Part shown: positions 44,383-54,570 of the stretch, piece after piece | Position numbering within the stretch: the first letter of the stretch is position 1 | How the letters are laid out: each line of letters begins with the position of its first letter | Source: an uncultured Prevotella sp. | GTDB taxonomy: Bacteria; Bacteroidota; Bacteroidia; Bacteroidales; Bacteroidaceae | Direction: 5' to 3' | DNA length: 64,000 nucleotides | Assembly (NCBI GenBank): GCA_900315835.1 | Contig: ONAR01000017.1 | Coordinates: forward strand, 1 to 64,000 | The notes under the pieces: generated by a model | Database searches by the model: none | What the model was told of the DNA's origin: nothing | Seen by the model: the letters and a program-made list of their open reading frames with translations, nothing else | Made by a program: the position numbers and the translations under genes

Positions 44383-45605
44383 ATGTGAAGAAAATAAGCA
44401 GCGTGTGGATTATCGTTGGCGTTGTGGTCGCCTTGGCTGTCATTGCCTGGCTGCTGTCGGGCAGTAAGAAAGAAGAAACGGTCAACTTCACTACCGAGGC
44501 CGCAGCGCCGGCCAACATCGAGAATTCCGTCACCGCAACGGGTAGCATTGAGGCTGTGACCACCGTCACTGTCGGTACGCAGGTCTCCGGTATCGTGAGC
44601 AAGTTGTATGTGGATTACAACAGTGTGGTGAAGAAAGGGCAGGTCATTGCCGAACTCGACAAGAGCAATCTTGTGAGCCAGCTCAATTCTGCCAAGGCCG
44701 CCTTTGCAGAGGCTCAGGCGCAACTGCGCAGTGCCCAGAGCGATGTCGCCTATCAGCGCAGCAACTATAACCGCTATAAGGCGCTTTATCAGAAGGGTTT
44801 GATTTCGGCCAACGACTATGAGTCGGCCCGCCTGAGCTACCAGACGGCCGAGGCCACGCTGTCCCAGCGCAAGGATGCCGTGCTGTCGTCCCGTGAGGAG
44901 GTCAACCGCGCGCAGACCAATCTCGGCTATGCCACCATCACCTCGCCTATCGACGGTGTGGTCATCTCGAAGAGCGTGGAGGAAGGTCAGACCGTTGCCG
45001 CCAGCTTCTCAACGCCTGAACTGTTCACCATCGCCAAAGACCTGAAGAATATGCGCGTGGTGGCCGACGTGGATGAGGCCGACATCGGTGAAGTGAAGGT
45101 AGGTCAGCGTGTGACGTTCACCGTCGACGCTTATCCCGACGACACCTTCCAGGGCTATGTAACGCAGGTGCGTCAGGAGGCCACAACGACCAACAACGTG
45201 GTGACCTACGAGGTGGTGATCAGCGCTCCCAACAATGACTTGAAGTTGAAGCCCGGTCTGACGGCCAACGTCAACATCTATACCAACGAGATTAAGAATA
45301 CGCTCAGCGTACCGTCCAAGGCGCTGCGTTATACCCCGGAGAAGGAAACCGTGGGCGGACGTAAGATTAAGGACTGCACGGGTAAGAACAAGGTGTGGAC
45401 GCTCGAGGGCAATACGCTTGTGGCCCATGCCGTCAACATCGGCGCCACCGATGGCACCCATACGCAGATTCTGAGTGGCATCAAGAAGGGCCAGAAAGTT
45501 ATCACCGGTGTGGCTGTGGCCACTGAAGGCGACGATGACACGGCTTCGAGCGATGATACGAAGAGCCCGTTTGCTCCCGGTCCGCGCAACAATAAGAAGA
45601 AGTAG
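44379..45605 (+). CDS. MacA-like periplasmic adaptor (HlyD/RND type)
   Basis: 408 residues, N-terminal membrane anchor (SVWIIVGVVVALAVIAWLL), lipoyl half-motifs (TVTVGTQVSGIVSKLYVDYNSVV and ITSPIDGVVISKSVEEGQTV) around a coiled-coil hairpin (about 90-170), then beta-barrel and membrane-proximal domains. Links the MacB-type ABC pump to the TolC-like channel. Confidence 0.92.
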   Translation: MNVKKISSVWIIVGVVVALAVIAWLLSGSKKEETVNFTTEAAAPANIENSVTATGSIEAVTTVTVGTQVSGIVSKLYVDYNSVVKKGQVIAELDKSNLVSQLNSAKAAFAEAQAQLRSAQSDVAYQRSNYNRYKALYQKGLISANDYESARLSYQTAEATLSQRKDAVLSSREEVNRAQTNLGYATITSPIDGVVISKSVEEGQTVAASFSTPELFTIAKDLKNMRVVADVDEADIGEVKVGQRVTFTVDAYPDDTFQGYVTQVRQEATTTNNVVTYEVVISAPNNDLKLKPGLTANVNIYTNEIKNTLSVPSKALRYTPEKETVGGRKIKDCTGKNKVWTLEGNTLVAHAVNIGATDGTHTQILSGIKKGQKVITGVAVATEGDDDTASSDDTKSPFAPGPRNNKKK

Positions 45606-45609
45606 GCCT

Positions 45610-46401
45610 ATGTCAGAGCAAGCTATCAATCAGACACCGCAGCCCACCGACGATCACCGCAAGGTGGTCATCGAGCTTCAGGATGTGAAGCGCGACTTTA
45701 AGGTGGGTGATGAGACGGTGCATGCGCTGCGCGGTGTCTCGTTCAAGATTTACGAGGGCGAGTTCGTCACCATCATGGGTAAGTCGGGTTCGGGTAAGTC
45801 GACGCTGCTCAACCAGCTTGGATGTCTCGATACGCCCACGAGCGGCGAATACTACCTCGATGGTGTCTCGGTGAGGCAGATGTCGAAGTCGCAGCGCGCC
45901 GTGCTCCGCAACCGGAAGATAGGCTTTATCTTCCAGAACTACAACTTGTTGCCGAAGACGACGAGTGTGGAGAACGTGGAGCTACCGCTGATGTACAACA
46001 ACGCTGTCTCGGCCAAGGAGCGCTTCGAGAAATCGGTGGCCGCGCTGAAGGCTGTGGGGCTGGGCGACCGCCTCTACCACAAGTCCAACCAGATGTCGGG
46101 CGGTCAGATGCAGCGTGTGGCCATTGCCCGCGCACTGGTCAACGACCCCGCCGTAATCCTCGCCGATGAGGCTACGGGTAACCTCGACACACGCACGAGC
46201 TTCCAGATATTGGTTCTTTTCCAGCGCCTCTATGCCGAGGGCCACACCATCATCTTCGTGACCCACAACCCCGACATTGCCAACTATTCATCGCGCAACA
46301 TCGAGATACGCGACGGCCGCGTCATCAGCGACACCATCAACCACAACATCAAGTCGGCAGCTGACGCCTTGGCCCAGCTGCCCGAGAACACAGATGAGTA
46401 A
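45610..46401 (+). CDS. MacB-type ABC transporter ATP-binding protein
   Basis: 263 residues, Walker A GKSGSGKST, LSGGQ-like MSGGQMQRVAIARAL, Walker B VILADEATGNLD and switch His in FVTHNPD. I chose ATG 45610 (MSEQAI), 4 bases after the adaptor stop; the longer ORF upstream overlaps the adaptor coding sequence. Unlike E. coli MacB, ATPase and permease are separate genes here. Confidence 0.93.
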   Translation: MSEQAINQTPQPTDDHRKVVIELQDVKRDFKVGDETVHALRGVSFKIYEGEFVTIMGKSGSGKSTLLNQLGCLDTPTSGEYYLDGVSVRQMSKSQRAVLRNRKIGFIFQNYNLLPKTTSVENVELPLMYNNAVSAKERFEKSVAALKAVGLGDRLYHKSNQMSGGQMQRVAIARALVNDPAVILADEATGNLDTRTSFQILVLFQRLYAEGHTIIFVTHNPDIANYSSRNIEIRDGRVISDTINHNIKSAADALAQLPENTDE

Positions 46402-46416
46402 TAACGAATCCTTAGC

Positions 46417-47655
46417 ATGAATTACAGCAATCTTTTCAAGATAGCCCTGCGCGCCATTGGCGCCAACAAGATGCGGTCGTTTCTGACGGCGCTCGGCATC
46501 ATCATCGGTGTGGCCTCGGTCATCACGATGCTTGCCATCGGTCAGGGTTCGAAGCGCAGCATCCAGGCCAACATCGCCGAGATGGGCTCCAACATGATTA
46601 TGATTCACCCGGGTCAGGACATGCGTGGTGGCGTGCGTCAGGATGCCTCGTCAATGGAGACGCTCAAGCTCACCGACTATCAGGCGCTTAAGAATGAATG
46701 CAACTATATCAAGGGCATCAGCCCGGTGGTCAACTCCAGCGGTCAGTTCATCTATGGCAACAACAACACGCAGTCGACCATCTATGGCGTCAATCAGGAT
46801 TATCTCGACATACGCCAGCTGTCGGTGAGCGACGGCGAGATGTTTACCGATCAGGAGATCAAGACCAGCGCCAAGGTGTGTATCCTCGGTCAGACCGTCG
46901 TTGATTACCTCTTCCCCAATGGCGGTTCGCCTGTGGGTAAGGTGGTGAGGTTCAACTCTATCCCCTTCCGTGTTATTGGTGTACTGAAGAAGAAAGGCTA
47001 CAATTCGATGGGTATGGACCAGGATAACCTCGTTCTGGCACCCTATACCACGGTGATGAAGCGTATTTTGGCCCAGACCTATCTCAGTGAGATTCAGGCT
47101 TCTGCCATCACTGAGGGCGTCACCGATAAGGCTGTGGCCGAGATGACCTCCATCCTTCGTCGCACGCATAAACTGAAGGATGCCACCGACACGCAAGAGG
47201 CTGACGACGATGACTTCAATATCCGCTCGCAGGAGGAACTGTCGTCGATGATGAACTCCACCACCAACATGCTCACCATCCTCTTGGGTTGTGTGGCCGG
47301 CATCTCGCTCATCGTCGGTGGTATCGGCATTATGAACATCATGTATGTGAGCGTCACCGAGCGTACGCGTGAGATAGGCCTGCGCATGAGTGTCGGCGCC
47401 CGCGGCGTGGACATCCTCAACCAGTTCCTTATCGAGGCCATCATGATGAGTGTGACCGGCGGACTCATCGGCGTCATCATCGGTATCGGATCGAGCTATG
47501 CCGTGAAGCTCATTGCCCACTGGCCCATCTACATCGAGCCTTGGACCATTATCATGAGTTTCGCCGTGTGTACGTTCACCGGTGTGTTTTTCGGCTGGTA
47601 TCCGGCTAAGAAAGCTGCCCGCCTCGACCCTATAGAGGCCATACGCTACGAATAG
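46417..47655 (+). CDS. MacB-type ABC transporter permease
   Basis: 412 residues, one N-terminal helix (FLTALGIIIGVASVITMLAIGQG), a large periplasmic MacB domain, then three C-terminal helices (ILLGCVAGISLIVGGIGIMNIMYVSV; IGVIIGIGSSYAVKLI; MSFAVCTFTGVFFGWYPAKKAARLDPIEAIRYE). Exports antibiotics, peptides or envelope lipids. Last gene of the four-gene operon. Confidence 0.93.
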   Translation: MNYSNLFKIALRAIGANKMRSFLTALGIIIGVASVITMLAIGQGSKRSIQANIAEMGSNMIMIHPGQDMRGGVRQDASSMETLKLTDYQALKNECNYIKGISPVVNSSGQFIYGNNNTQSTIYGVNQDYLDIRQLSVSDGEMFTDQEIKTSAKVCILGQTVVDYLFPNGGSPVGKVVRFNSIPFRVIGVLKKKGYNSMGMDQDNLVLAPYTTVMKRILAQTYLSEIQASAITEGVTDKAVAEMTSILRRTHKLKDATDTQEADDDDFNIRSQEELSSMMNSTTNMLTILLGCVAGISLIVGGIGIMNIMYVSVTERTREIGLRMSVGARGVDILNQFLIEAIMMSVTGGLIGVIIGIGSSYAVKLIAHWPIYIEPWTIIMSFAVCTFTGVFFGWYPAKKAARLDPIEAIRYE

Positions 47656-47682
47656 CGCGCAGAGCCGTGGGGGAATACGCCC

Positions 47683-48654
47683 TCACAGCTTCACCTTGCT
47701 GATGTCAATGAGGTGGTTGACAATGGCGTAGATGGTCAGGCCGGCGGGAGAATGGATTTGCAGCTTGCGGGCAATGTTGCGGCGATGGGTGAGCACCGTG
47801 TTGATGGAGATGTAGAGATGGTCGGCAATCTCCTTGTTGGTCATGCCCTGCACGAGTGCGACGATTACTTCCTTCTCGCGGTCGGACAGCGCCTCATCGT
47901 TGTTCGTCTTCTGATTGATCATGCTGCTGATGCGCATGGAGACGTCATCCTTGCGTAGCTTGTCCTGCAGTCGGCGAATGGTTGGAACAAAGATGCGATC
48001 CTCGACTTCTGCGTGATCGGTCAGCCAACGCTCGCCGTTGTAGATGTCGTAAAGCGTGTGTGTGAGTTGGTTGTTGCGCAGATTGTCGGCAGGCAGATAC
48101 TTGATGATGATATTTTTCAGTTCACGCAACTTCACATCAATCTGATTATGGTGCTTGGAGAAAGTCTCGATGTCGTAATTGGTTGGGATGCGGCCTTCTT
48201 CCAAAGCCTTCACATAGGGGAAGAGCGTCTTCTCCTCGTATTTCATGTGATTGCGAATGGTGTGGGCGTATTCATCGTAGAGCTTGAGGATGAGTTGGCT
48301 CAGATTGTCATCGGGGTTAAGTGCGTCTTCCAGTTCCTTTCGGATAAAGGGCAATTCAAAATCAATGTAATAGGTATGGCTGGCCTCCAGATAATGCATT
48401 AATGTCGGGATGGAGATGCGGTCGGTGTCCTCAAGGTTGAGGTAGCCGTTGATGGTGAAGTTGACCACCGTGAGGAACGTGTAGGTATCGACATGTTCTG
48501 ACTCACATACTTCCTTCACGGTCTTATCGCCAAAGCCGAGGCTGATGCCAAAGCTGCCGAGGCTCTGCAGCACGGCAGCATTGTCGCTGATGATGCTGAT
48601 GAGGCTGTCGCCCGGCTCATACATTTTCTGATTCTTCATTGCTTGTGTTGTCAA
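47683..48654 (-). CDS. RIC/hemerythrin-like protein fused to a LuxR-type HTH
   Basis: 323 residues. The N-terminal segment (about 12-65) resembles the ScdA_N domain of RIC proteins, but the usual CCGG is replaced by LGFG (39-42). The central hemerythrin-like domain (85-235) carries plausible di-iron ligands: His93, His136/Glu140, His168 or 169, His214/Glu218. The C-terminus (about 255-320) is a LuxR HTH (LSDREKEVIVALVQGMTNKEIADHL...NTVLTHRRNIARKL). RIC (YtfE) repairs iron-sulfur clusters after nitric oxide or oxidative damage; the HTH makes a one-component sensor-regulator likely. It lies downstream of nuoN. MKNQ at 48639 is an alternative start. Confidence 0.87.
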   Translation of the reverse strand: MTTQAMKNQKMYEPGDSLISIISDNAAVLQSLGSFGISLGFGDKTVKEVCESEHVDTYTFLTVVNFTINGYLNLEDTDRISIPTLMHYLEASHTYYIDFELPFIRKELEDALNPDDNLSQLILKLYDEYAHTIRNHMKYEEKTLFPYVKALEEGRIPTNYDIETFSKHHNQIDVKLRELKNIIIKYLPADNLRNNQLTHTLYDIYNGERWLTDHAEVEDRIFVPTIRRLQDKLRKDDVSMRISSMINQKTNNDEALSDREKEVIVALVQGMTNKEIADHLYISINTVLTHRRNIARKLQIHSPAGLTIYAIVNHLIDISKVKL

Positions 48655-48658
48655 TTAG

Positions 48659-48700
48659 AAAGCCCCCATCCCCCTGCTTGCGTAGGAAGATGGGGGCTTT
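48659..48700 (-). terminator. Terminator of the nuo operon
   Basis: Perfect 12-base arms AAAGCCCCCATC (48659-48670) and GATGGGGGCTTT (48689-48700). It separates nuoN from the RIC-LuxR gene, which starts only 5 to 20 bases further on. Confidence 0.75.
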
Positions 48701-48731
48701 GAGTAAGAAATATAAGTTGTCGGCGGACTAA

Positions 48732-50210
48732 TTAGAGTCCTGCTGCCGAACTAATCCAGGTATATACACCCGAGCAGATGCCGAACCCGATAACACCGAG
48801 AGTGCAGATGGCCAGGGCCAACTTGGTGCTGACGGCCGACTTGAAGGTGGGCAGGGGGTTGTCGCAATGCTTCACGAACATGGCCTTGACAATCAGCAGA
48901 TAGTAGTAAAGGCTGATGACCGTATTGACCAAAGCGATGAACACCGTTGCATAGGTCAGGGCACCGATGGTGGTGGTGACCTCAGCGCCATTGGCTGCGG
49001 CCATGAACACGAAGAATTTCGAGAACATGCCGGCGAACGGCGGAATACCACCCAGCGAGAACAGGGCGAGCGTCATGATGAAGCTCAGGCGCGGGTTGGT
49101 CTTATAGAAACCGTTGTAGGCATCCATGCTGACCACGCCGCCGTTGTGCTCCTCAACCGATGAGATGATGGCGAAGACAGCGAGGTTGGCCACCACATAG
49201 ATGAGTACGTAGTAGCTCAGTGCGGTAATGCCCATGGCGCTGTCGCCGATGACGGCCAACATGATGTAGCCTGCCTGCGAGATGGAGCTGAAAGCCATGA
49301 AGCGCTTGAGGTCCTTCTGATGGATGGCGAAGAGGTTGGCCACGGTGATTGACAGTACGATGACAATCATCAGCATGTAGCGCCAGTAGGGTACCATCGG
49401 AGCGAAAACCTTCATCAGAATGGTGCAGAGCGCAAAGGCTGCGGCACCCTTAGATACTACACTCAGGAATCCGGACACAGTGGTCGGAGCGCCCTGATAG
49501 GTATCGGCTGTCCAGAAGTGGAAGGGTACGAGAGAAATCTTGAAGCCCAAACCGCTGAAGAAGAACACCATACCCATGATGGTGAGCGGGCTGATGCCGA
49601 AAATCATCACACCGCTCGAGAAGGTGGCGGTGAGGATGAACTTTGCACCGGCCTCGGCGCTGTAGTGGCGGTACTTGTCGAAGGCCACGAGACATGCCAT
49701 AGGTACGGATGCCATTTCAAGACCTAAGAAGAAGAGCAGGAAATGATTGGCTGAAACCATCATGTTCATACCCAACAGCGTAGAGATGGCCAAGAGATAG
49801 AACTCACCCTCCTTGAAGGCGGTGTCGGGGCGGCTCAGCCACTCGCGCGCCTGGATGAAGACGATGAGCGTACCGAAGGCCAGGATGGTCTTGATGACGC
49901 CTACCGACGCATTGGTGATATACATACCGCCAAAGGTCGAGGCCTCAGCCGTGGGGAAAATGTTGATGAGGATATGCACGAGCATCAGGGCGCAGACCAG
50001 CAGATTGAACCAAGGACGCGGCGAGACATGCTCGTTGAGGATGGATCCCTTGGGGCGCTTGAGGCTCTGCTCGCCCGTCTCAGCCTCGGCCACTGCGATA
50101 GGGGCCGGCTTCTGAGCGGTGAAGAGGTCGATGAAGAAGACCAGCACTAAGATGGCCGTCAGCGTGACCTCCGGTATCATGTTCAGGAATTGACTATAAT
50201 CGATATTCAT
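48732..50210 (-). CDS. nuoN: NADH-quinone oxidoreductase subunit N
   Basis: 492 residues, about fourteen membrane helices, antiporter-like proton-pumping subunit of complex I. Motifs: [16 protein letters not shown] with the conserved Glu, and [20 protein letters not shown]. An insertion rich in charged residues lies between the first helices ([15 protein letters not shown]). Last gene of the operon. Confidence 0.95.
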   Translation of the reverse strand: MNIDYSQFLNMIPEVTLTAILVLVFFIDLFTAQKPAPIAVAEAETGEQSLKRPKGSILNEHVSPRPWFNLLVCALMLVHILINIFPTAEASTFGGMYITNASVGVIKTILAFGTLIVFIQAREWLSRPDTAFKEGEFYLLAISTLLGMNMMVSANHFLLFFLGLEMASVPMACLVAFDKYRHYSAEAGAKFILTATFSSGVMIFGISPLTIMGMVFFFSGLGFKISLVPFHFWTADTYQGAPTTVSGFLSVVSKGAAAFALCTILMKVFAPMVPYWRYMLMIVIVLSITVANLFAIHQKDLKRFMAFSSISQAGYIMLAVIGDSAMGITALSYYVLIYVVANLAVFAIISSVEEHNGGVVSMDAYNGFYKTNPRLSFIMTLALFSLGGIPPFAGMFSKFFVFMAAANGAEVTTTIGALTYATVFIALVNTVISLYYYLLIVKAMFVKHCDNPLPTFKSAVSTKLALAICTLGVIGFGICSGVYTWISSAAGL

Positions 50211-50228
50211 TGTTCTTATCTGCTTAAA

Positions 50229-51734
50229 TTACATTCCGGTAATGTGAGAAATCATAGGTACGACAGCATCCCTGATGATGTTTTGTGCCCACAGCGGCGC
50301 CAGACCGAGGCCGGCAACACAGAAGATGAGGCCGCCGACGGCGATGCGCTCATCCCATGTGGCATCGGTGAGCTTATAGTATTCGGGGTTGGGTACCTTC
50401 TGATAGAGAATCTTGCCCACCACGCGCAGAATATAAACCGCAGTGATAACGATTGACGTACAAGCAATGATGGTGCAGGTGCGATGGAAGATGTCGGCAT
50501 TCTCGAATGAACCGACGAAGATGTTCATCTCAGCAACGAAACCCGAGAAACCAGGTAAGCCGAGGTTGGCCAGACCGGCAACCACATAAGCCACAGAGAG
50601 GAACGGCATAATCTTCATCAAACCGCCGAGGCGACGTACATCACGCGTACCGGTGCGGTGGTAGATCATACCGATAACGGCGAAGAAGAGGGCCGTCATC
50701 AGACCGTGCGACAGCATCTGCAGAATGGCACCCGTAGCAGCGGTGCTTGTCATCATCAGCAGGGCGAAGAGCACCATGCCGCAGTGAGACACCGACGAGT
50801 AGGCGTTGATGTATTTCAGGTCGGTCTGTACGCAGGCCGAGAGTGCACCGTAGACCACAGAGATAGTGGTGAGGATGAGGAAGATCCACGACAGCTGCTG
50901 AGCGGCATCGGGCAAGAGGAACATGGCGATGCGGAAGCAGCCGTAACCTCCGAGCTTCATCAGCACACCGGCATGGAGCATTGACACTGCCGTCGGGGCT
51001 GAAGCATGACCGTCAGGAGACCATGTGTGGAACGGGAACAGGGCGCCAAGAACGCCGAAGCCGATGAAGATGAAGGGGAAGAATACCTTCTGAATAGACA
51101 CCGGAATGGCGTGGAGCTGAGCAATCTCGGTCACGCTCATGGTGTAGACATGGCTGTATTCGCCGTTGAAGAAGTAGATGCCGAGGATGCCGATGATGAG
51201 CAGTGCGGAACCACCCATGAGCATCAATGTCAGCTTCATGGCTGAATACTCCTTCGGACCGGTACCCCAGACGCCGATAAGCAAGTACATCGGGATAAGT
51301 GCGACCTCATAGAACATGAACATCGTGAAGAGGTCCTCAGTGATGAAGAAGCCGAACACACCCGTCGACAGCAGCGTGAACCAAAGGAAATATTCCTTCT
51401 GCAGCGGATGAAGCTGCCAAGAGGCAAATGTGCCGGTGAAGACGATGATGGCCGAAAGCAGAATCATCACGACGGCAATGCCATCGACACCTGTGCGGTA
51501 GTAGATGTTGAGCGGCTCAAACCAGGGAATAGCCTCACCGAAGAGGAACGGAACCTGTTCGGCCGATTGTGTCTCGCGTGCTGCCAAGAAGGCAAACACC
51601 AGATAGATGGCCAACCCGAGCAATGCCGTAGAGCCAACGGCCATGACAATGCGCACCTGCTTGTCGTTGCGGGCCAACCATAGGCAGAGCAGCATTACAA
51701 CCGGTATAATGACAAAGAGATTTAAAAAACTCAT
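50229..51734 (-). CDS. nuoM: NADH-quinone oxidoreductase subunit M
   Basis: 501 residues, antiporter-like subunit: FYEVALIPMYLLIGVWG with conserved Glu, FGVLGALFPFHTWSPDGHASAPTA with conserved Lys/His equivalents, and YSSVSHCGMV. 34 bases after nuoL. Confidence 0.96.
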   Translation of the reverse strand: MSFLNLFVIIPVVMLLCLWLARNDKQVRIVMAVGSTALLGLAIYLVFAFLAARETQSAEQVPFLFGEAIPWFEPLNIYYRTGVDGIAVVMILLSAIIVFTGTFASWQLHPLQKEYFLWFTLLSTGVFGFFITEDLFTMFMFYEVALIPMYLLIGVWGTGPKEYSAMKLTLMLMGGSALLIIGILGIYFFNGEYSHVYTMSVTEIAQLHAIPVSIQKVFFPFIFIGFGVLGALFPFHTWSPDGHASAPTAVSMLHAGVLMKLGGYGCFRIAMFLLPDAAQQLSWIFLILTTISVVYGALSACVQTDLKYINAYSSVSHCGMVLFALLMMTSTAATGAILQMLSHGLMTALFFAVIGMIYHRTGTRDVRRLGGLMKIMPFLSVAYVVAGLANLGLPGFSGFVAEMNIFVGSFENADIFHRTCTIIACTSIVITAVYILRVVGKILYQKVPNPEYYKLTDATWDERIAVGGLIFCVAGLGLAPLWAQNIIRDAVVPMISHITGM

Positions 51735-51768
51735 TTTTGTATTTCTTAATTGGGATTGAACGAGTTAG

Positions 51769-53730
51769 CTAAATGCAAAGCAAGATAAGCGTGAGTGCGA
51801 CCGAACCGGTGAGGAACCACACGGCGTACTGACGCACGTCGCCGCTCTGCCAAGGACGGATGGCCTCGCCACCCTCACGAACAGCCCAACCGGAGAAGTT
51901 GAACATACCGTCGATGACGTGACGGTCGAACCATGCGATAGGAATGGAGAAGCAGCCAAACACAATCTTATGGGTGAAGAACTGCCATGCGTTGTCGATA
52001 TAGAAGCGGTTGAGGGCAGCCTCGTGCAGACGGGGCATTGCCTTGGCGAGCTTGTCGGGCAGCGGGTTGTGCTTCGGGGCATACATGTAGGTAGCCAGTG
52101 CGAAACCGATGGTGGCTACGGCAAGCGATACCCAAGCTGTGGTGCCGAACTGGAAATGCTGCAGGGCAATCTCCTCGGCATGACCGTCGAGCGATACGAA
52201 GTGGCCGAAAGGAATCCAACCGGCTACGCAAGAAATGATGGCCAGGAACACCAGCGGGCCCCACATGACGAAGGGTACCTCAGCCGGCTTGCGGCGATGC
52301 TCTGGATCTTGCTCGTAATAGCTGTCGCCCCAGAAGATGACGTAGTAGAGACGGAACATGTAGAAGGCCGTCATACCGCTAACCAGCGTCATAAACCATC
52401 CCAGATAGGGAGAGAAGTGGAAGCAGGCATCTACAATCTCATCCTTGGAGAAGAAACCGGCCAACGGCCAGAAGCCGCTGATGGCGATGGTTCCGATGAG
52501 GAAGCAGATGTTGGTGATAGGCATGTACTTATGCAGGCCGCCCATGTACTCTTTGAAGTTGGAGCCGATGATAACGATGATGGCACCGGAGCAGAGGAAG
52601 AGCAGAGCCTTGAACATGGCGTGGGTGAAGAGGTGGAACATGGAAGCCATGTAGCCAACACTGCCTTCGCCGGTAGCTGCGGTGCAGACACCGAGCGCTA
52701 CGAGCATGTAGGCAATCTGTGAGATGGTCGAGAAGGCAAGACCACGCTTGATATCGCGCTGACAGCATGCCACGGCGGCTGCGTAGAAAGCAGTGAATGC
52801 GCCGATGTAGGCAATGTAGTGCAATGTATTGGGCGCGTATTGCAGCCAGATAGGCATGAGTGAGGCCACCTGATAGACACCGGCCACAACCATGGTGGCG
52901 GCGTGAATCAAGGCCGATACAGGCGTCGGGCCTTCCATGGCGTCGGGCAGCCAGATGTGCAACGGGAACATGGCTGACTTACCGGCACCACCGATGAACA
53001 TCAGGAACAGTGCGGTAGGCAATACCCATGCGGCACCGGGCAGTTCGGTAACGAGCTTCGGATCAGCGGTGAGGTCGTAGTTGAACGTGCCGGTGTAGAA
53101 GCTGTAGAACAGGATACCGATGAGGAAGAAGAGGTCGGCGAAACGTGTGACGATGAAGGCTTTCTTAGAGGCATGCACGGCGGCGTGCTTCGGGTAGTAG
53201 AAGCCGATGAGCAGATAGGAGCACACACCCACGAGCTCCCAGAAGAGATACATCTGAAAGATGTTGGTGGCGACGACCAAGCCCAGCATCGACATGGTGA
53301 AGAGCGAGAGGAAAGCGTAGAAACGCTGGAAGCCCTTCTCGTAGCCTTCCTTCTTATAATGCTCGTCGCGTTCGGCCATGTAGCCGAAGCTGTAGATATG
53401 CACCATAAACGACACCGTGGTGATGACGATGAGCATCATCACTGAGATTGGCGTCAGACGGAAGCCAATGTTGAACGTCAGCAGTTCGGTAAACTTCAGC
53501 CAGGTGAAGTTGAACACCGTCACCGTTGGGTATAAACCCGTGGCGGCATCACGTCCGATGGCGAAGAAATACTCATAAGCGGTGTAGAGGCTCATACCCC
53601 AAAGTACAGCCAAGACGGCCGTGCCGATGAGTCCAGCCACCGGCTTCTTCATCTTCATGCCCAGCAAACCCAACAGCAGGAAGCTGAGGAAGGGAAGAAG
53701 AAGGATCAGATATGAATAACTGTATTCCAT
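51769..53730 (-). CDS. nuoL: NADH-quinone oxidoreductase subunit L
   Basis: 653 residues, largest antiporter-like subunit with the lateral amphipathic helix expected at the C-terminus. Motifs: FWELVGVCSYLLIGFYY, AGKSAMFPLHIWLPDAMEGPTPVSALIHAATMVVAGV (read in parts), CCQRDIKRGLAFSTISQ. Confidence 0.96.
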   Translation of the reverse strand: MEYSYSYLILLLPFLSFLLLGLLGMKMKKPVAGLIGTAVLAVLWGMSLYTAYEYFFAIGRDAATGLYPTVTVFNFTWLKFTELLTFNIGFRLTPISVMMLIVITTVSFMVHIYSFGYMAERDEHYKKEGYEKGFQRFYAFLSLFTMSMLGLVVATNIFQMYLFWELVGVCSYLLIGFYYPKHAAVHASKKAFIVTRFADLFFLIGILFYSFYTGTFNYDLTADPKLVTELPGAAWVLPTALFLMFIGGAGKSAMFPLHIWLPDAMEGPTPVSALIHAATMVVAGVYQVASLMPIWLQYAPNTLHYIAYIGAFTAFYAAAVACCQRDIKRGLAFSTISQIAYMLVALGVCTAATGEGSVGYMASMFHLFTHAMFKALLFLCSGAIIVIIGSNFKEYMGGLHKYMPITNICFLIGTIAISGFWPLAGFFSKDEIVDACFHFSPYLGWFMTLVSGMTAFYMFRLYYVIFWGDSYYEQDPEHRRKPAEVPFVMWGPLVFLAIISCVAGWIPFGHFVSLDGHAEEIALQHFQFGTTAWVSLAVATIGFALATYMYAPKHNPLPDKLAKAMPRLHEAALNRFYIDNAWQFFTHKIVFGCFSIPIAWFDRHVIDGMFNFSGWAVREGGEAIRPWQSGDVRQYAVWFLTGSVALTLILLCI

Positions 53731-53738
53731 TTGTGCGA

Positions 53739-54047
53739 TTAGTGTTTCATGTTTTCAATACTGTTCACCTGGTCACTGTGGTAGTTGCGGTAAACATTGA
53801 TGATGATAGCCAGCGCTACGGCGGTCTCGGCCGCACTCACTCCAATGGAGAAGAGTGTGAAGAAAGATCCCTCGAGCATGCCGGGGAAGAGCATACGGTT
53901 GAACACGGCGAAGTTGAGGTCGGCCGCATTCAGCACCAGCTCAATACTGATGAGCATGGCAATCAGGTTGCGATGGGTCACGAAACCGAACACACCGATG
54001 AAGAACAGCAGCGTGCTGACGCCTAAGAAGCAATATACTGAAATCAT
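53739..54047 (-). CDS. nuoK: NADH-quinone oxidoreductase subunit K
   Basis: 102 residues, three membrane helices, conserved Glu in NLIAMLISIELVLNAADLNF and SAAETAVALAI. ATG 54047 (MISVYC) overlaps the nuoJ stop by four bases (ATGA); the longer ORF start at 54092 lies within nuoJ. Confidence 0.95.
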   Translation of the reverse strand: MISVYCFLGVSTLLFFIGVFGFVTHRNLIAMLISIELVLNAADLNFAVFNRMLFPGMLEGSFFTLFSIGVSAAETAVALAIIINVYRNYHSDQVNSIENMKH

Positions 54048-54565
54048 TTGTTGTCCTCCTTTCTGGCGATCATAATGCCGCCGATGATACATGCTAACAG
54101 GAACAAGGAGATGAACTCGAAGGGAAGCACGTAGCCGTACTTGCCTGAACCGACGAGGGCCTTACCAATCTCTGCAACAGGCACTTCCTTGTCGGCAATG
54201 CTCATTGCAGCATCGATAAACTTGTTCTTCATCAGGATAACACCCACCGTGGCCAGACCGACCAGTGAGATGAGCGCGCCCTGCACCACACGCGCCCCCT
54301 TAAAGCGGGCGACAAGGTTCTGCAGGGTGTCTTTCGACACGAGATGGATAGCAAAGATAATCAGAATGGTCACACCGCCGGCGTAGATGGAAATCTGTGC
54401 AGCGCCGAGGAACGTGTAATCGAGGAGGAAATAAAAACCGCCGATGCCGAAGAGCACAAACAACAGCCATGTGGCTGCGCGCATGACGTTCTTCGTCAGC
54501 ACCGACATGATGGCCGAGCCAAGTACGACTACAGCCAAAATAACGAACATTACTATATTTGCCAT
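54044..54565 (-). CDS. nuoJ: NADH-quinone oxidoreductase subunit J
   Basis: 173 residues, five membrane helices: AIMSVLTKNVMRAATWLLFVLFGIGGFYFLLDYTFLGAAQI (read in parts) contains the pi-bulge helix region, then GGVTILIIFAIHLV. 4-base overlap with nuoK. Confidence 0.94.
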   Translation of the reverse strand: MANIVMFVILAVVVLGSAIMSVLTKNVMRAATWLLFVLFGIGGFYFLLDYTFLGAAQISIYAGGVTILIIFAIHLVSKDTLQNLVARFKGARVVQGALISLVGLATVGVILMKNKFIDAAMSIADKEVPVAEIGKALVGSGKYGYVLPFEFISLFLLACIIGGIMIARKEDNK

Positions 54566-54570
54566 AATCC

